Below, one piece after another: positions 1 to 7,563 of a stretch of DNA of 10,730 nucleotides. The translations under genes and the position numbers were made by a program. The notes beneath the pieces were generated by a model. The model was not told the DNA's origin. It ran no database searches and saw only the letters and a program-made list of their open reading frames with translations. Origin of the DNA: Acidimicrobiia bacterium (GTDB taxonomy: Bacteria; Actinomycetota; Acidimicrobiia; Spongiisociales; SHLN01); assembly GCA_004283105.1 (NCBI GenBank), contig SHLN01000078.1, positions 1 to 10,730 on the forward strand. Direction: 5' to 3'. How positions within the stretch are numbered: position 1 is the stretch's first letter; every line of letters begins with the position of its first letter.

Positions 1-17
1 GAGGGGTAAGCGTTCTG

Positions 18-52
18 GCTCATAGCTCATGGCTCACAGCTCACAGCTCACT
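18..52. repeat. Five-unit tandem heptamer array (GCTCAYR type)
   Basis: Five contiguous 7-bp units read GCTCATA, GCTCATG, GCTCACA, GCTCACA and GCTCACT on the plus strand. The first five bases are constant and only the last two vary. The array lies at the 3' end of the minus-strand lipoprotein gene, and the TGA stop of that gene (48-50) is inside the fifth unit. I do not recognise a named family. Tandem heptamers called STRR are known from filamentous cyanobacteria and are the closest analogy I can name. The function is unknown. Confidence 0.75.
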
Positions 53-1553
53 TGAACGCGTAGAAGTTGCCGTCGCGGGAGCCGACGTAGATCCCGCCTT
101 TCCAGATGGCGGGGGTGCTCTCGATGCAGCCGGTCAGGAGATCGACCTGCCAGATTTCCTGTGGGGAGCGGGGGTCGGCGACGTCATAGCCGCGCAGGCC
201 ACCGCCCTCCTCGCAGTTGATCGACACGACCAGCGTCCCGTCCACGAGCACGGGCGATGACCAGGCGTGGAACCCGATGCTGTCCCGGTAGACGACCTCT
301 CCGGTTGCCGTGTCGACCGCGAGGAGCTCGCCGGGATGGGTGGCGGCATAGACGACGCCGTCGCCGAGCGCCGGGGTGGCCCAGAGGCCCCCATCGCTGC
401 CCGAAAACAACGGCGGAACCGGGACGCCCCACACGAACGGATCGTCGGCCGTCGGGTCGAGCTTGATGAGCTGGCCCAGCTCAGCGCTGCGGGCACGGAA
501 CTTCTCGAGCTCGACCGACACGTACAACATGCCGTCGGCGTCGATGACGATGCTGGCATCGACGTCGTCGCCCACCCAGTAGTCGAAGACGACCGGCGCT
601 TCCCCGGCGTCGATGTTGGTGAGATCCAGTCCGAGCACGCGGCCTCCCGAGTTCGAGAAGTACACCGTCCCTTCGTAGATGGCGACCGAATTCTCGATGC
701 TGACGTTGCGCCCTACCCGGGAGACCAACTCATCGTTGTAGGACGGGATGGAGAAGACGAGCTCCGGGTCCACGGTGACCCGGCCGTCTGCGTCGTAGCC
801 CCGGTTGAGTTTCCACACGTAGAAGATCCCGTTCTCGCCCCCTTCGAACAAGAGATCGTCTATGACCGTGGGATTGCCGTCCCAATCGTTGTTCCAGATG
901 GAGTTGGGAGGCGTGAAGAACGCCCACAACTCGGTTGGGACGTCCCGGTCGAGCGCGACAATGCGGATCCGATCGTCTCTGGACCCGAAGTAGATGAGCG
1001 GGTAGCCATCGGGATCAATGGTCACCGAGCCCTTGTTGATGTCCTGGGTGGGGAACTCAGGCCGGGTGGCCTGCCCGGTTGCGGCGTCGAGGAAGTGCAC
1101 GGCCCGGTCGTAGGCGCCGAAGATGATCTCGGTAACGCCGTCGGAGCGTTCCCATATGGCCGGTTGGCCCGTCCAGCCGCTTCCGCACCACGAGGTGGCT
1201 TCGCCTCCCACCGTCGATAGGCCGCAGCCGATCTCGGTCGACCAGGCAATAGCCGGATCGGATGGAACCGGGCCGGTGCCGTACCAGGTGCGGCTCGGGT
1301 TTCCCCGAAACTGCAGGAGCCCCTCCACCGGACCCGGTCGAGGCGCCCGTACGGTCCTCGCATCGACGAAACGAGCCAGCGGGATGGTTGTTGTCGTCGT
1401 GCTCGAGGTTGTGGTGGTGGGAGGCGGGGCCATGGTGGTCGACGTCGTGCTGGTGGATGCCACGGTGGGCGGCACGGTGCCGCCCTCGACGTCCGATGAG
1501 AGAGGGGAGCAGGCAGTGAGCATGAGCCCGAGCCCGACGAGAAGCCGTTTCAC
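48..1553 (-). CDS. Lipoprotein with PQQ-like beta-propeller domain
   Basis: Predicted exported lipoprotein of 501 residues. From the GTG at 1553 the protein opens with a Lys-Arg n-region and a hydrophobic stretch ending in a lipobox (LTAC), which makes Cys15 the lipidated residue. Residues about 26-58 are an almost pure Thr/Ser/Pro linker, as in surface-anchored proteins. The rest resembles a PQQ-binding-like (quinoprotein/pyrrolo-quinoline repeat) beta-propeller. It begins with an FRGNPSRTWYG motif near residues 82-92, has blades such as GVVYAATHPGELLAVDTATG, and ends with a final blade GIYVGSRDGNFYAFK. Four cysteines (C110, C123, C447, C476) could form disulfides and close the propeller. 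It probably acts outside the membrane in binding or scaffolding; no enzymatic activity can be assigned. The frame stays open to a GTG at 1586, but 1553 gives a more canonical signal peptide and has TACCAT 7 nt upstream. Family assignment is good, function unknown. Confidence 0.85.
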   Translation of the reverse strand: MKRLLVGLGLMLTACSPLSSDVEGGTVPPTVASTSTTSTTMAPPPTTTTSSTTTTTIPLARFVDARTVRAPRPGPVEGLLQFRGNPSRTWYGTGPVPSDPAIAWSTEIGCGLSTVGGEATSWCGSGWTGQPAIWERSDGVTEIIFGAYDRAVHFLDAATGQATRPEFPTQDINKGSVTIDPDGYPLIYFGSRDDRIRIVALDRDVPTELWAFFTPPNSIWNNDWDGNPTVIDDLLFEGGENGIFYVWKLNRGYDADGRVTVDPELVFSIPSYNDELVSRVGRNVSIENSVAIYEGTVYFSNSGGRVLGLDLTNIDAGEAPVVFDYWVGDDVDASIVIDADGMLYVSVELEKFRARSAELGQLIKLDPTADDPFVWGVPVPPLFSGSDGGLWATPALGDGVVYAATHPGELLAVDTATGEVVYRDSIGFHAWSSPVLVDGTLVVSINCEEGGGLRGYDVADPRSPQEIWQVDLLTGCIESTPAIWKGGIYVGSRDGNFYAFK

Positions 1554-1560
1554 GAGGGGG

Positions 1561-1566
1561 ATGGTA
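1561..1566 (-). promoter_or_regulatory. Candidate -10 box for the lipoprotein gene
   Basis: On the minus strand TACCAT is followed by 7 nt and then the GTG at 1553. That spacing would start transcription on the start codon itself (leaderless). No Shine-Dalgarno precedes either GTG candidate, and no convincing -35 is visible. This is weak evidence, used mainly to choose between starts. Confidence 0.3.
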
Positions 1567-1605
1567 CCGATTTCGCGAGTTTGCACCCTCTAGGCTTTCC
1601 CCACC

Positions 1606-2493
1606 GTGGCCCTTACTCAACTCCGCCGGGCCGTCGCGTGGCCGGTCGCCTTCTGGCGACGCCTCGGACGCGCCGATGTGATGCTGTACGCCGCCGCGGT
1701 GGCGTTCAACAGTTTCTTCGCCCTCGTGCCGCTCTTGCTGGTGGCGGTGGCAGCGGCTTCGTTTCTCGGCCGCGACCTCGATGCGCTCGATCGCACGATG
1801 GATTCCGTTGAGTTGTTCGCACCGGTGGCGGTCACCGATGTAATCCGCGATGTGATCATCGATGTCGAGAGCCGTCTGGATGGTCGTCAAACGCTGCTCG
1901 TGGTGGTCGGTGTCCTGGCGGCGCTCTTCATCGGGTCGCGAGCCGTCCTGGCCATGCAGCGGGCGCTGGCACGGGTGGAGGGTCAGATGGAGCACCGTCC
2001 GATGTGGGAGGTGCGGCTTACCGGCGTTGGACTGACTCTGGCGGCCGGCTCTGCCCTCGTCGGCACCACGTTCCTGCTCGTCCTCGGGGGCGCCTTCTCC
2101 GATTTCATCGAGAACAAGACGGGCATCGGACTGTTGGCGACGATGTTCGAACTCCTGCGAATTCCGCTGGCCTCACTCGGTCTCTTCGTTTTCTTGCGGG
2201 TCTTCTATCACTGGGGGCCACCCGAGCCGCTCCCGGCGGCCGGTACGGCAGCCCTCGTCGCAACCACCGGCACCGTCGGGGCCAGCTTGCTGTTTGGCTG
2301 GTATCTATCGCAGGCCGACGAGTTCGGGACCACCGTCGGAGCGCTCGGTGGGTTCGCCTTTGCGTTGCTGTGGCTCTATGTCGGCGCGCTGGCGACCATC
2401 GTCGGGGCTGCTCTCGTGACGAATGCCTGGCGCTATCGCGAGACCGGCGAATATCCCGCCGTTCGAACTTCGACCACGTTGTCGCGTCCCTAG
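1606..2493 (+). CDS. YihY/BrkB family inner-membrane protein
   Basis: Integral membrane protein of 295 residues, the usual length of the YihY/virulence factor BrkB family (once misannotated as ribonuclease BN). The N-terminal segment around residues 25-53 (YAAAVAFNSFFALVPLLLV) is the hallmark first helix of the family. Further hydrophobic helices lie near 96-116, 140-168, 176-200, 213-237 and 243-273, giving about six transmembrane segments. The C-terminus (RYRETGEYPAVRTSTTLSRP) is polar. The biochemical role of the family is not settled, and transport or envelope roles have been proposed. The GTG start has no Shine-Dalgarno. A TAGGCT hexamer at 1591-1596 lies 9 nt upstream, so the mRNA may be leaderless. 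The gene diverges from the lipoprotein gene and converges on the next gene, sharing its final CTAG. Confidence 0.88.
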   Translation: MALTQLRRAVAWPVAFWRRLGRADVMLYAAAVAFNSFFALVPLLLVAVAAASFLGRDLDALDRTMDSVELFAPVAVTDVIRDVIIDVESRLDGRQTLLVVVGVLAALFIGSRAVLAMQRALARVEGQMEHRPMWEVRLTGVGLTLAAGSALVGTTFLLVLGGAFSDFIENKTGIGLLATMFELLRIPLASLGLFVFLRVFYHWGPPEPLPAAGTAALVATTGTVGASLLFGWYLSQADEFGTTVGALGGFAFALLWLYVGALATIVGAALVTNAWRYRETGEYPAVRTSTTLSRP

Positions 2494-2951
2494 GGGTTGT
2501 CGAGGTCGGCGAGGTCGTCGAGGCGGACGGCCTCGGAGGCCACCTCCCCGGCTGATAGGGCGCTGCTGTCGATGGAGGCGCATTCGACTCCGGTCTCCAA
2601 CGACCCCGGCATCGGTTCGGGCCCAATCCAGAGGATGCGCTTGGCCCCCGCTTCGATGACGCCCTGCTTCCAGGCAGAGACGACTTCTTCGTAGGAGGCA
2701 GCAAAGGATCGTTCCCGATCATCGGAGGCCGCCTCGGACAGCAACACCGCCGAGAACACGTCGTGGGCGGCCCCTTCGATGTGGGAGGCGTCCGAGACAT
2801 CACCGACCGCTACCTTGATCCCCAGCGCCCGCAGGGGATCTGCGGAGGAGGGGTCGGTAACGAAGGCCCTGACCTCGCCGTCGCGAGCGGTCAGGGCGGC
2901 GGCAACCTCCCGACCGAGCTCTGTGTCAGCACCAACAACAATGACGGGCAT
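2490..2951 (-). CDS. Short NAD(P)-binding Rossmann-fold protein
   Basis: A 153-residue protein resembling the N-terminal part of atypical/extended SDR or NmrA-like NAD(P)-binding proteins. It opens MPVIVVGADTELGREVAAAL: a beta strand, then G7 and G13 of a dinucleotide-binding turn, with Thr at the middle glycine position of GxxGxxG. A later segment (LGIKVAVGDVSDASHIEGA) matches the acidic strand and helix that read a second cofactor contact in this family, and GAKRILWIGPEP is a further strand. The usual YxxxK catalytic pair and the C-terminal substrate domain are absent, so it may be a sensor or cofactor-binding protein, or a reduced relative. The frame stays open to 3257 inside gltB, but the ATG at 2951 begins the Rossmann strand and has TATCGT 6 nt upstream. 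Cofactor binding is an inference from the fold motif. Confidence 0.72.
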   Translation of the reverse strand: MPVIVVGADTELGREVAAALTARDGEVRAFVTDPSSADPLRALGIKVAVGDVSDASHIEGAAHDVFSAVLLSEAASDDRERSFAASYEEVVSAWKQGVIEAGAKRILWIGPEPMPGSLETGVECASIDSSALSAGEVASEAVRLDDLADLDNP

Positions 2952-2957
2952 TTGGGG

Positions 2958-2963
2958 ACGATA
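2958..2963 (-). promoter_or_regulatory. Candidate -10 box, leaderless start of the Rossmann-fold gene
   Basis: TATCGT on the minus strand is separated by 6 nt (CCCCAA) from the ATG at 2951. This is the spacing expected when transcription begins on the A of the start codon. There is no Shine-Dalgarno. The -35 region was not convincing. Confidence 0.4.
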
Positions 2964-2993
2964 CCGCCGTCCCGGGGCACCGGGGCCGGTGAT

Positions 2994-3087
2994 CGCTGGT
3001 CGCTCCCCGCTACCCGCTCCCGGCGGCCCGCTCATCCGCTTTTTGGCGGGCGGCGGGTTGCGGGTTGCGGGTAGCGGGTAGCGGATA
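2994..3087. repeat. Facing heptamer arrays forming an inverted repeat
   Basis: The left array (2994-3021) holds four units, CGCTGGT, CGCTCCC, CGCTACC and CGCTCCC. The right array (3053-3087) holds five units in the opposite orientation, GCGGGTT twice, GCGGGTA twice and GCGGATA, with a degenerate unit GCGGGCG before them. The outer units give a perfect 12-bp inverted repeat: 3007-3018 (CCGCTACCCGCT) with 3073-3084 (AGCGGGTAGCGG). CCCGC at 3027-3031 can also pair with GCGGG at 3046-3050. The structure fills the region between the Rossmann-fold gene and gltB, and its last unit runs into the putative gltB -10 box. There is no T-tract at its end, so it does not look like a simple terminator. Confidence 0.75.
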
Positions 3088-3091
3088 CACT
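3086..3091 (+). promoter_or_regulatory. Candidate gltB -10 box (TACACT)
   Basis: TACACT fits the TANNNT pattern. TTGCGG at 3065-3070 is a possible -35 but the spacer is only 15 nt; another TTGCGG at 3058-3063 gives 22. If this box is used, transcription starts near 3097-3098. That is downstream of the GTG at 3093 and upstream of the strong Shine-Dalgarno at 3107-3112. Confidence 0.35.
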
Positions 3092-3092
3092 G

Positions 3093-6000
3093 GTGTCTCC
3101 GCTGGGGGAGGTCCATATCTCTACAACGACGTATCCGCTCTATGACCCGGCGTTCGAACGCGACGCGTGCGGGGTCGGATTCATCGCAGATCGTCGGTTG
3201 CAGGCCAGCCACCGGATGCTTCGCTATGCCGTGCGATGCCTCGTCAATCTCGACCATCGCGGGGCCATCTCGGCCGACGGGACCGGCGACGGTGCCGGTC
3301 TCCTCACCCAGGTGCCGTATCGGCTGCTGGCGCGCGAGCTCGAGACTCGAGGAATCCCGGCTCCCTCACCCGGTTGGCTGGGAGTCGTGTTTGCGTTCCT
3401 TCCCAACGATGATCCAGAGCCGGCCCGTTCGCTCTTGAATGCCGCCCTCGAGTATGAGGGGCTCCAGGTGCTGCATTGGCGGACCGTTCCGGTCGATCCG
3501 GCCGTGCTCGGGACGGCGGCGCGAGACTCGATGCCCCGCATCGAGCAGGTGCTCGTCGATGCCGGCCCCGATGTCTCGGATGTGGACGATCTCGAGCGAC
3601 GGCTCTTCCTCGCCCGCAAGGCCGCCCAGCGCACCGCCCGGGCCGCCGGCATCCATGGATTCTCCATCCCGTCGAGTTCGGCGCGGACCATTGTCTACAA
3701 GGGCCTCTTCACGGCCCGTCACATCGAAGACTTCTATCGGGACTTCGTCGACCCTGCCTTCGAGACCGCCTATGCCATCTTCCATCAGCGCTTCTCAACC
3801 AATACCGTTCCATCGTGGGAGCGGGCCCAGCCCTTCCGGATGCTCGGCCACAACGGCGAAATAAACACCATCAACTCCAACCGGGCCTGGATGGCGGCCC
3901 GGCAAGTCGACCTCCGGTCACAATTGTGGAACTCCCGCACCGAGGAGCTGGTGCCGCTTCTCGAGCCGGACCAGAGCGACAGTGGCCATCTGGACAATGC
4001 CTTCGAGGTGCTGGTGCGCAGCGGCCGGTCGCTCGCCCATGTCAAGGAGATGCTCATCCCGTCGGCATGGGAGAACGTTGCCGACCTCGATCCGGCCGTC
4101 CAGGCTTTCTACGAGTACCACGCCTTCCTGTCTGAGCCGTGGGATGGTCCGGCCGCCATCGCGGCCACCGACGGGGTGACCCTCATGGCATCGCTCGACA
4201 GGAACGGGCTCCGTCCCGCCCGCTGGACGATTACCCCGGAGACGATCGTCGTGGCGTCCGAGGCAGGGGTCAACCCGATCGAAGAAGGGAACGCAACGTC
4301 GACCGGCCAGCTCGGACCGGGAGAGATGGTGGTGTTTGATCTCGAGTCCGGCGATATCCGTTTCACCGATGCCGTCCGGTACTCGCTCGCCCGCCGGCGT
4401 CCCTACGGCGAATGGATCAACACCCAGACCGCCTATGTCCAGGACCCGTTCGACCCGTATCCGGACAGCGAAGTCGACACCGCCGCGCTGGCACGGGTGT
4501 TCGGGTATACGGCCGAGGAGCGCCGTCTCGTGCTGGCCGAACTCGCCCAGGGCCGGCTTCCCGTTGGCTCGATGGGCAATGACACGCCGCTGGCGGTCAT
4601 GACTGATCCGCTTCCGCGGTTGTCCCGGTTCTTTCATCAGATGTTTGCCCAGGTGACGAACCCGCCGATGGATCCAATCCGGGAACGGCTCGTCATGTCA
4701 CTGCGGACGTACGTTGGTCGGCGCGGCTCACTGTTGGAGGAGACGCCCCAGCAAGCGCATCTGCTCGAGTTGTCATCGCCGATTCTGAGCGGCGCCGATG
4801 TCGACCGGATCTCCGATTTCAAGGACCCGGCCTTCCGATCTGTCTGGGTTCCGGCCGTCTTCCCCGCCGCCGACGGCGCCGGGGGCATGCGCACCGCACT
4901 CGGGGAGTTGTGCGACCGGGTCGGCAAAGCCGTCGATGACGGCGCCACCATCGTTGTTCTCTCTGACCGCGAGGTGGACCCGGACCATGCCCCGATTCCG
5001 ATCCTGCTCGCCACCGGCGCCGTCCACCACCACCTGATCCGAACCGGTCGGCGGCTGCGCGCCTCGATCGTGGTGGTGTCCGGGGAGCCGCGCGACTCAC
5101 ACGATCTTGCCTGCCTCATTGCCTGCGGTGCCTCGGCCGTCAACCCGTACATGGCGATTGATGCGGTGCGGGCGCTTGCCGAAGCGGGCCAGGTCGACGA
5201 GGCGCCCGTCGTGGCCCAGGAGAACTACCGCTCGACTGTCGAAAAGGGCTTGCTCAAGATCTTCTCCAAGATGGGCATCTGCACGATCAGCGCCTACCGG
5301 GGGAGCGAGCTGTTCGAGATCATCGGGCTCGATGAGGACGTCGCAGTGCAGGCCTTCGGGTTCGCCCACCGGCGGGTGGACGGGATCGGGTTCGAAGAAC
5401 TGGGTCGGGCGGCCCTCGACCGGCACGCCCTCTACACCGAGGGCGAGGAAGATCCCGGCGGGTTCTACAAGCACCGGCGCGGGGGCATTCCCCATGTCAC
5501 CTCACCGAAGGTCGTCCTCAACCTGCAGAAAGCCGTCCGGGCCGGGGACTACGAGGCCTGGGAGGCCTATCTGGCCGAGATCAACGAACGTGAGCCGGCG
5601 GTGATCCGCGACCTGCTCGCCTTCAAGCGGGTCGATCCCGTTCCGCTCGACGAGGTCGAGCCGGTCGAGGCCATCATGCGGCGCTTCAGCACGGCCGCCA
5701 TGTCGCTCGGCGCCCTCTCGCCAGAAGCCCATGAAGCGTTGGCGGAGGCCATGTCCTCCATCGGCGGGATGTCCAACTCCGGCGAAGGCGGCGAGGATGT
5801 GTCCCGGTTCGGGACCCCGCGCAACTCGGCCATCAAACAGATCGCGAGTGGACGATTCGGGGTGACTCCCGCATATCTCGGCTCGGCCGAGGAGTTCCAG
5901 ATCAAGATGGCGCAGGGCTCCAAGCCGGGAGAAGGCGGCCAGCTGCCCGGACACAAGGTCACCGAGCAGATCGCCGGGCTCCGTCATACCAAGCCCGGTG

Positions 6001-7541
6001 TCACACTCATCTCCCCGCCGCCCCATCACGACATCTATTCGATCGAGGATCTTGCCCAGCTCATCTTCGACCTGAAGACGTTCAAGCCGACGGCCCGGGT
6101 CTCGGTGAAACTCGTCTCAGAGCCGGGGGTGGGAACCATCGCCGTCGGTGTTGCCAAGGCGCAGGCCGACGTCGTCCTCATCAGCGGCGCCGATGGCGGA
6201 ACCGGGGCCTCACCACTCGTGTCCATCAAGCACGCCGGTTCACCGTGGGAGATCGGCCTGGCCGAGGCTCATCAGGCGCTGGCCGCCAACGGCCTGCGGA
6301 GCCGGGTAGCCCTCGAGGCCGACGGCGGGATCCGTACCGGCCGGGACGTGGTTGTGGCAGCCCTGCTCGGGGCCGAGCGGTTCGGGTTCGGGACACTTCC
6401 GTTGTTGGCGCTCGGATGCAAGATGGTGCGCCAGTGCCACGAGAACACCTGTCCGGTGGGAATCGCCACCCAGCGCGAGGACTTGCGAGCCAAGTACACC
6501 GGATCGGCCGACCAGGTGGTCCAGATGTTCCGGCTGCTGTCGGAGGAGGTGCGTCGCCATCTCGCCGCGATCGGTGCGCGTACCCTCGAGGAAATCGTCG
6601 GCCGGGCCGACCTGCTCGAGCCGATCTCGACCAACCTCACCCTGGCGCAGGGGCTTTCCCGGCTGCTTGTCGATACCCGGTCCCGCCAGATCCACCCCGG
6701 CTTCAAGGAAGTCGAGCGGTCGGCGGTCGGCGATGCCCTGTTGGCCGACTGGGTGGCCTCGGCCGATGCCGGGGTCGAGCAGGTAGAGATCGCCTACCCG
6801 GTCACGAACCGGGACCGAACCGTTGGGACGCGCCTGTCCGGCGAGGTGATCGCCCGACACCCCGACGGGCTCCCGGAAGGGACCATTCGCATCCGGCTGG
6901 CCGGAACCTCGGGACAGAGCCTGGGGGCGTTCCTGGCGCCCGGCATCAGCATGCGGCTGGACGGGACGGCCAACGACTACGTCGGAAAGGGCCTCGGGGG
7001 TGGCACCATCACCATCGTGCCCAAGCTGCGCGAGCCGGTTGGACCTGCTCACGGCGGCGGCAACGCCGTTCTCTATGGGGCGACCGGCGGGAAACTGTTC
7101 ATCGCCGGCCCGGTCGGGCAGCGGTTCGCGGTGCGCAACAGCGGCGCGGTCGCGGTGGTCGAAGGCTGCAGCGACCACGGATGTGAATACATGACGGGTG
7201 GGACGGCGGTTGTACTTGGTTCGACGGGACGCAACCTGGCGGCCGGGATGACGGGGGGCACCCTGTTCATGTGGGATCCCGACTGGGTGGCCATCCGCTC
7301 GCTGGCCGATACCGCCCCCTTTGCCCGCCGGCTCGTCGAAGCCGAGCGGACCAGACTCCATGCCCTCATCGACGAACACCTCCAGGAAACCGGCAGCCTC
7401 AGGGCGGCTCAGATTCTCAAAACCTGGGATCGAGAGAGCGAGAACTTCTGGATTCTCGAAGGCGCCGCCGGACCATCGCAGGACCTCGAGGCCGGCCATG
7501 AGGGCGTCGACGACCCCGAGCTGGAACCCATCGACGCCTGA
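3093..7541 (+). CDS. gltB: Glutamate synthase large subunit (GOGAT alpha)
   Basis: Catalyses reductive transfer of the glutamine amide to 2-oxoglutarate, giving two glutamates, in cytoplasmic ammonium assimilation with glutamine synthetase. At 1482 residues it has the full length of bacterial GltB. Domains in order: a class II (Ntn) glutamine amidotransferase beginning at Cys26 in DACGVGF, with the short leader before it normally removed; a central domain at about 470-750; the FMN-binding glutamate synthase barrel at about 800-1180; the 3Fe-4S cysteines C1109, C1115 and C1120 (CX5CX4C); and a C-terminal GXGXG beta-helix near 1245-1430 (GTANDYVGKGLGGG). The GTG at 3093 is the only standard start before the catalytic Cys but has no Shine-Dalgarno. 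GGAGGT at 3107-3112 instead points to an in-frame ATC at 3117, which would place the catalytic Cys at residue 18. No gltD follows; the next gene is convergent 22 bp away. Identity is certain, the start is not. Confidence 0.97.
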   Translation: MSPLGEVHISTTTYPLYDPAFERDACGVGFIADRRLQASHRMLRYAVRCLVNLDHRGAISADGTGDGAGLLTQVPYRLLARELETRGIPAPSPGWLGVVFAFLPNDDPEPARSLLNAALEYEGLQVLHWRTVPVDPAVLGTAARDSMPRIEQVLVDAGPDVSDVDDLERRLFLARKAAQRTARAAGIHGFSIPSSSARTIVYKGLFTARHIEDFYRDFVDPAFETAYAIFHQRFSTNTVPSWERAQPFRMLGHNGEINTINSNRAWMAARQVDLRSQLWNSRTEELVPLLEPDQSDSGHLDNAFEVLVRSGRSLAHVKEMLIPSAWENVADLDPAVQAFYEYHAFLSEPWDGPAAIAATDGVTLMASLDRNGLRPARWTITPETIVVASEAGVNPIEEGNATSTGQLGPGEMVVFDLESGDIRFTDAVRYSLARRRPYGEWINTQTAYVQDPFDPYPDSEVDTAALARVFGYTAEERRLVLAELAQGRLPVGSMGNDTPLAVMTDPLPRLSRFFHQMFAQVTNPPMDPIRERLVMSLRTYVGRRGSLLEETPQQAHLLELSSPILSGADVDRISDFKDPAFRSVWVPAVFPAADGAGGMRTALGELCDRVGKAVDDGATIVVLSDREVDPDHAPIPILLATGAVHHHLIRTGRRLRASIVVVSGEPRDSHDLACLIACGASAVNPYMAIDAVRALAEAGQVDEAPVVAQENYRSTVEKGLLKIFSKMGICTISAYRGSELFEIIGLDEDVAVQAFGFAHRRVDGIGFEELGRAALDRHALYTEGEEDPGGFYKHRRGGIPHVTSPKVVLNLQKAVRAGDYEAWEAYLAEINEREPAVIRDLLAFKRVDPVPLDEVEPVEAIMRRFSTAAMSLGALSPEAHEALAEAMSSIGGMSNSGEGGEDVSRFGTPRNSAIKQIASGRFGVTPAYLGSAEEFQIKMAQGSKPGEGGQLPGHKVTEQIAGLRHTKPGVTLISPPPHHDIYSIEDLAQLIFDLKTFKPTARVSVKLVSEPGVGTIAVGVAKAQADVVLISGADGGTGASPLVSIKHAGSPWEIGLAEAHQALAANGLRSRVALEADGGIRTGRDVVVAALLGAERFGFGTLPLLALGCKMVRQCHENTCPVGIATQREDLRAKYTGSADQVVQMFRLLSEEVRRHLAAIGARTLEEIVGRADLLEPISTNLTLAQGLSRLLVDTRSRQIHPGFKEVERSAVGDALLADWVASADAGVEQVEIAYPVTNRDRTVGTRLSGEVIARHPDGLPEGTIRIRLAGTSGQSLGAFLAPGISMRLDGTANDYVGKGLGGGTITIVPKLREPVGPAHGGGNAVLYGATGGKLFIAGPVGQRFAVRNSGAVAVVEGCSDHGCEYMTGGTAVVLGSTGRNLAAGMTGGTLFMWDPDWVAIRSLADTAPFARRLVEAERTRLHALIDEHLQETGSLRAAQILKTWDRESENFWILEGAAGPSQDLEAGHEGVDDPELEPIDA

Positions 7542-7563
7542 CCGGTGAGCGGCCCGTGGGTGG

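Noticed and set aside
267..1220. 317-codon plus-strand open frame opposite the lipoprotein gene
   Set aside because: Antisense shadow of the beta-propeller coding sequence; no domain is recognisable and composition follows the complementary codons.
1381..1480. Thr-codon-rich stretch as a separate DNA repeat
   Set aside because: It is the codon-level trace of the Thr/Ser/Pro linker of the lipoprotein, not an independent repeat element.
1057..1995. 312-codon minus-strand frame across the lipoprotein and YihY/BrkB genes
   Set aside because: It overlaps two genes with clear family features in other frames, and its His/Arg-rich protein resembles no family.
3007..3084. Large hairpin before gltB as a Rho-independent terminator
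   Set aside because: No T-tract follows either arm, and no gene on the plus strand runs into it. The T5 at 3040-3044 is within the loop.
2952..3257. N-terminal extension of the Rossmann-fold protein
   Set aside because: It would overlap the gltB start and the heptamer arrays and place about 100 unrelated residues before a canonical Rossmann strand; ATG 2951 fits better.
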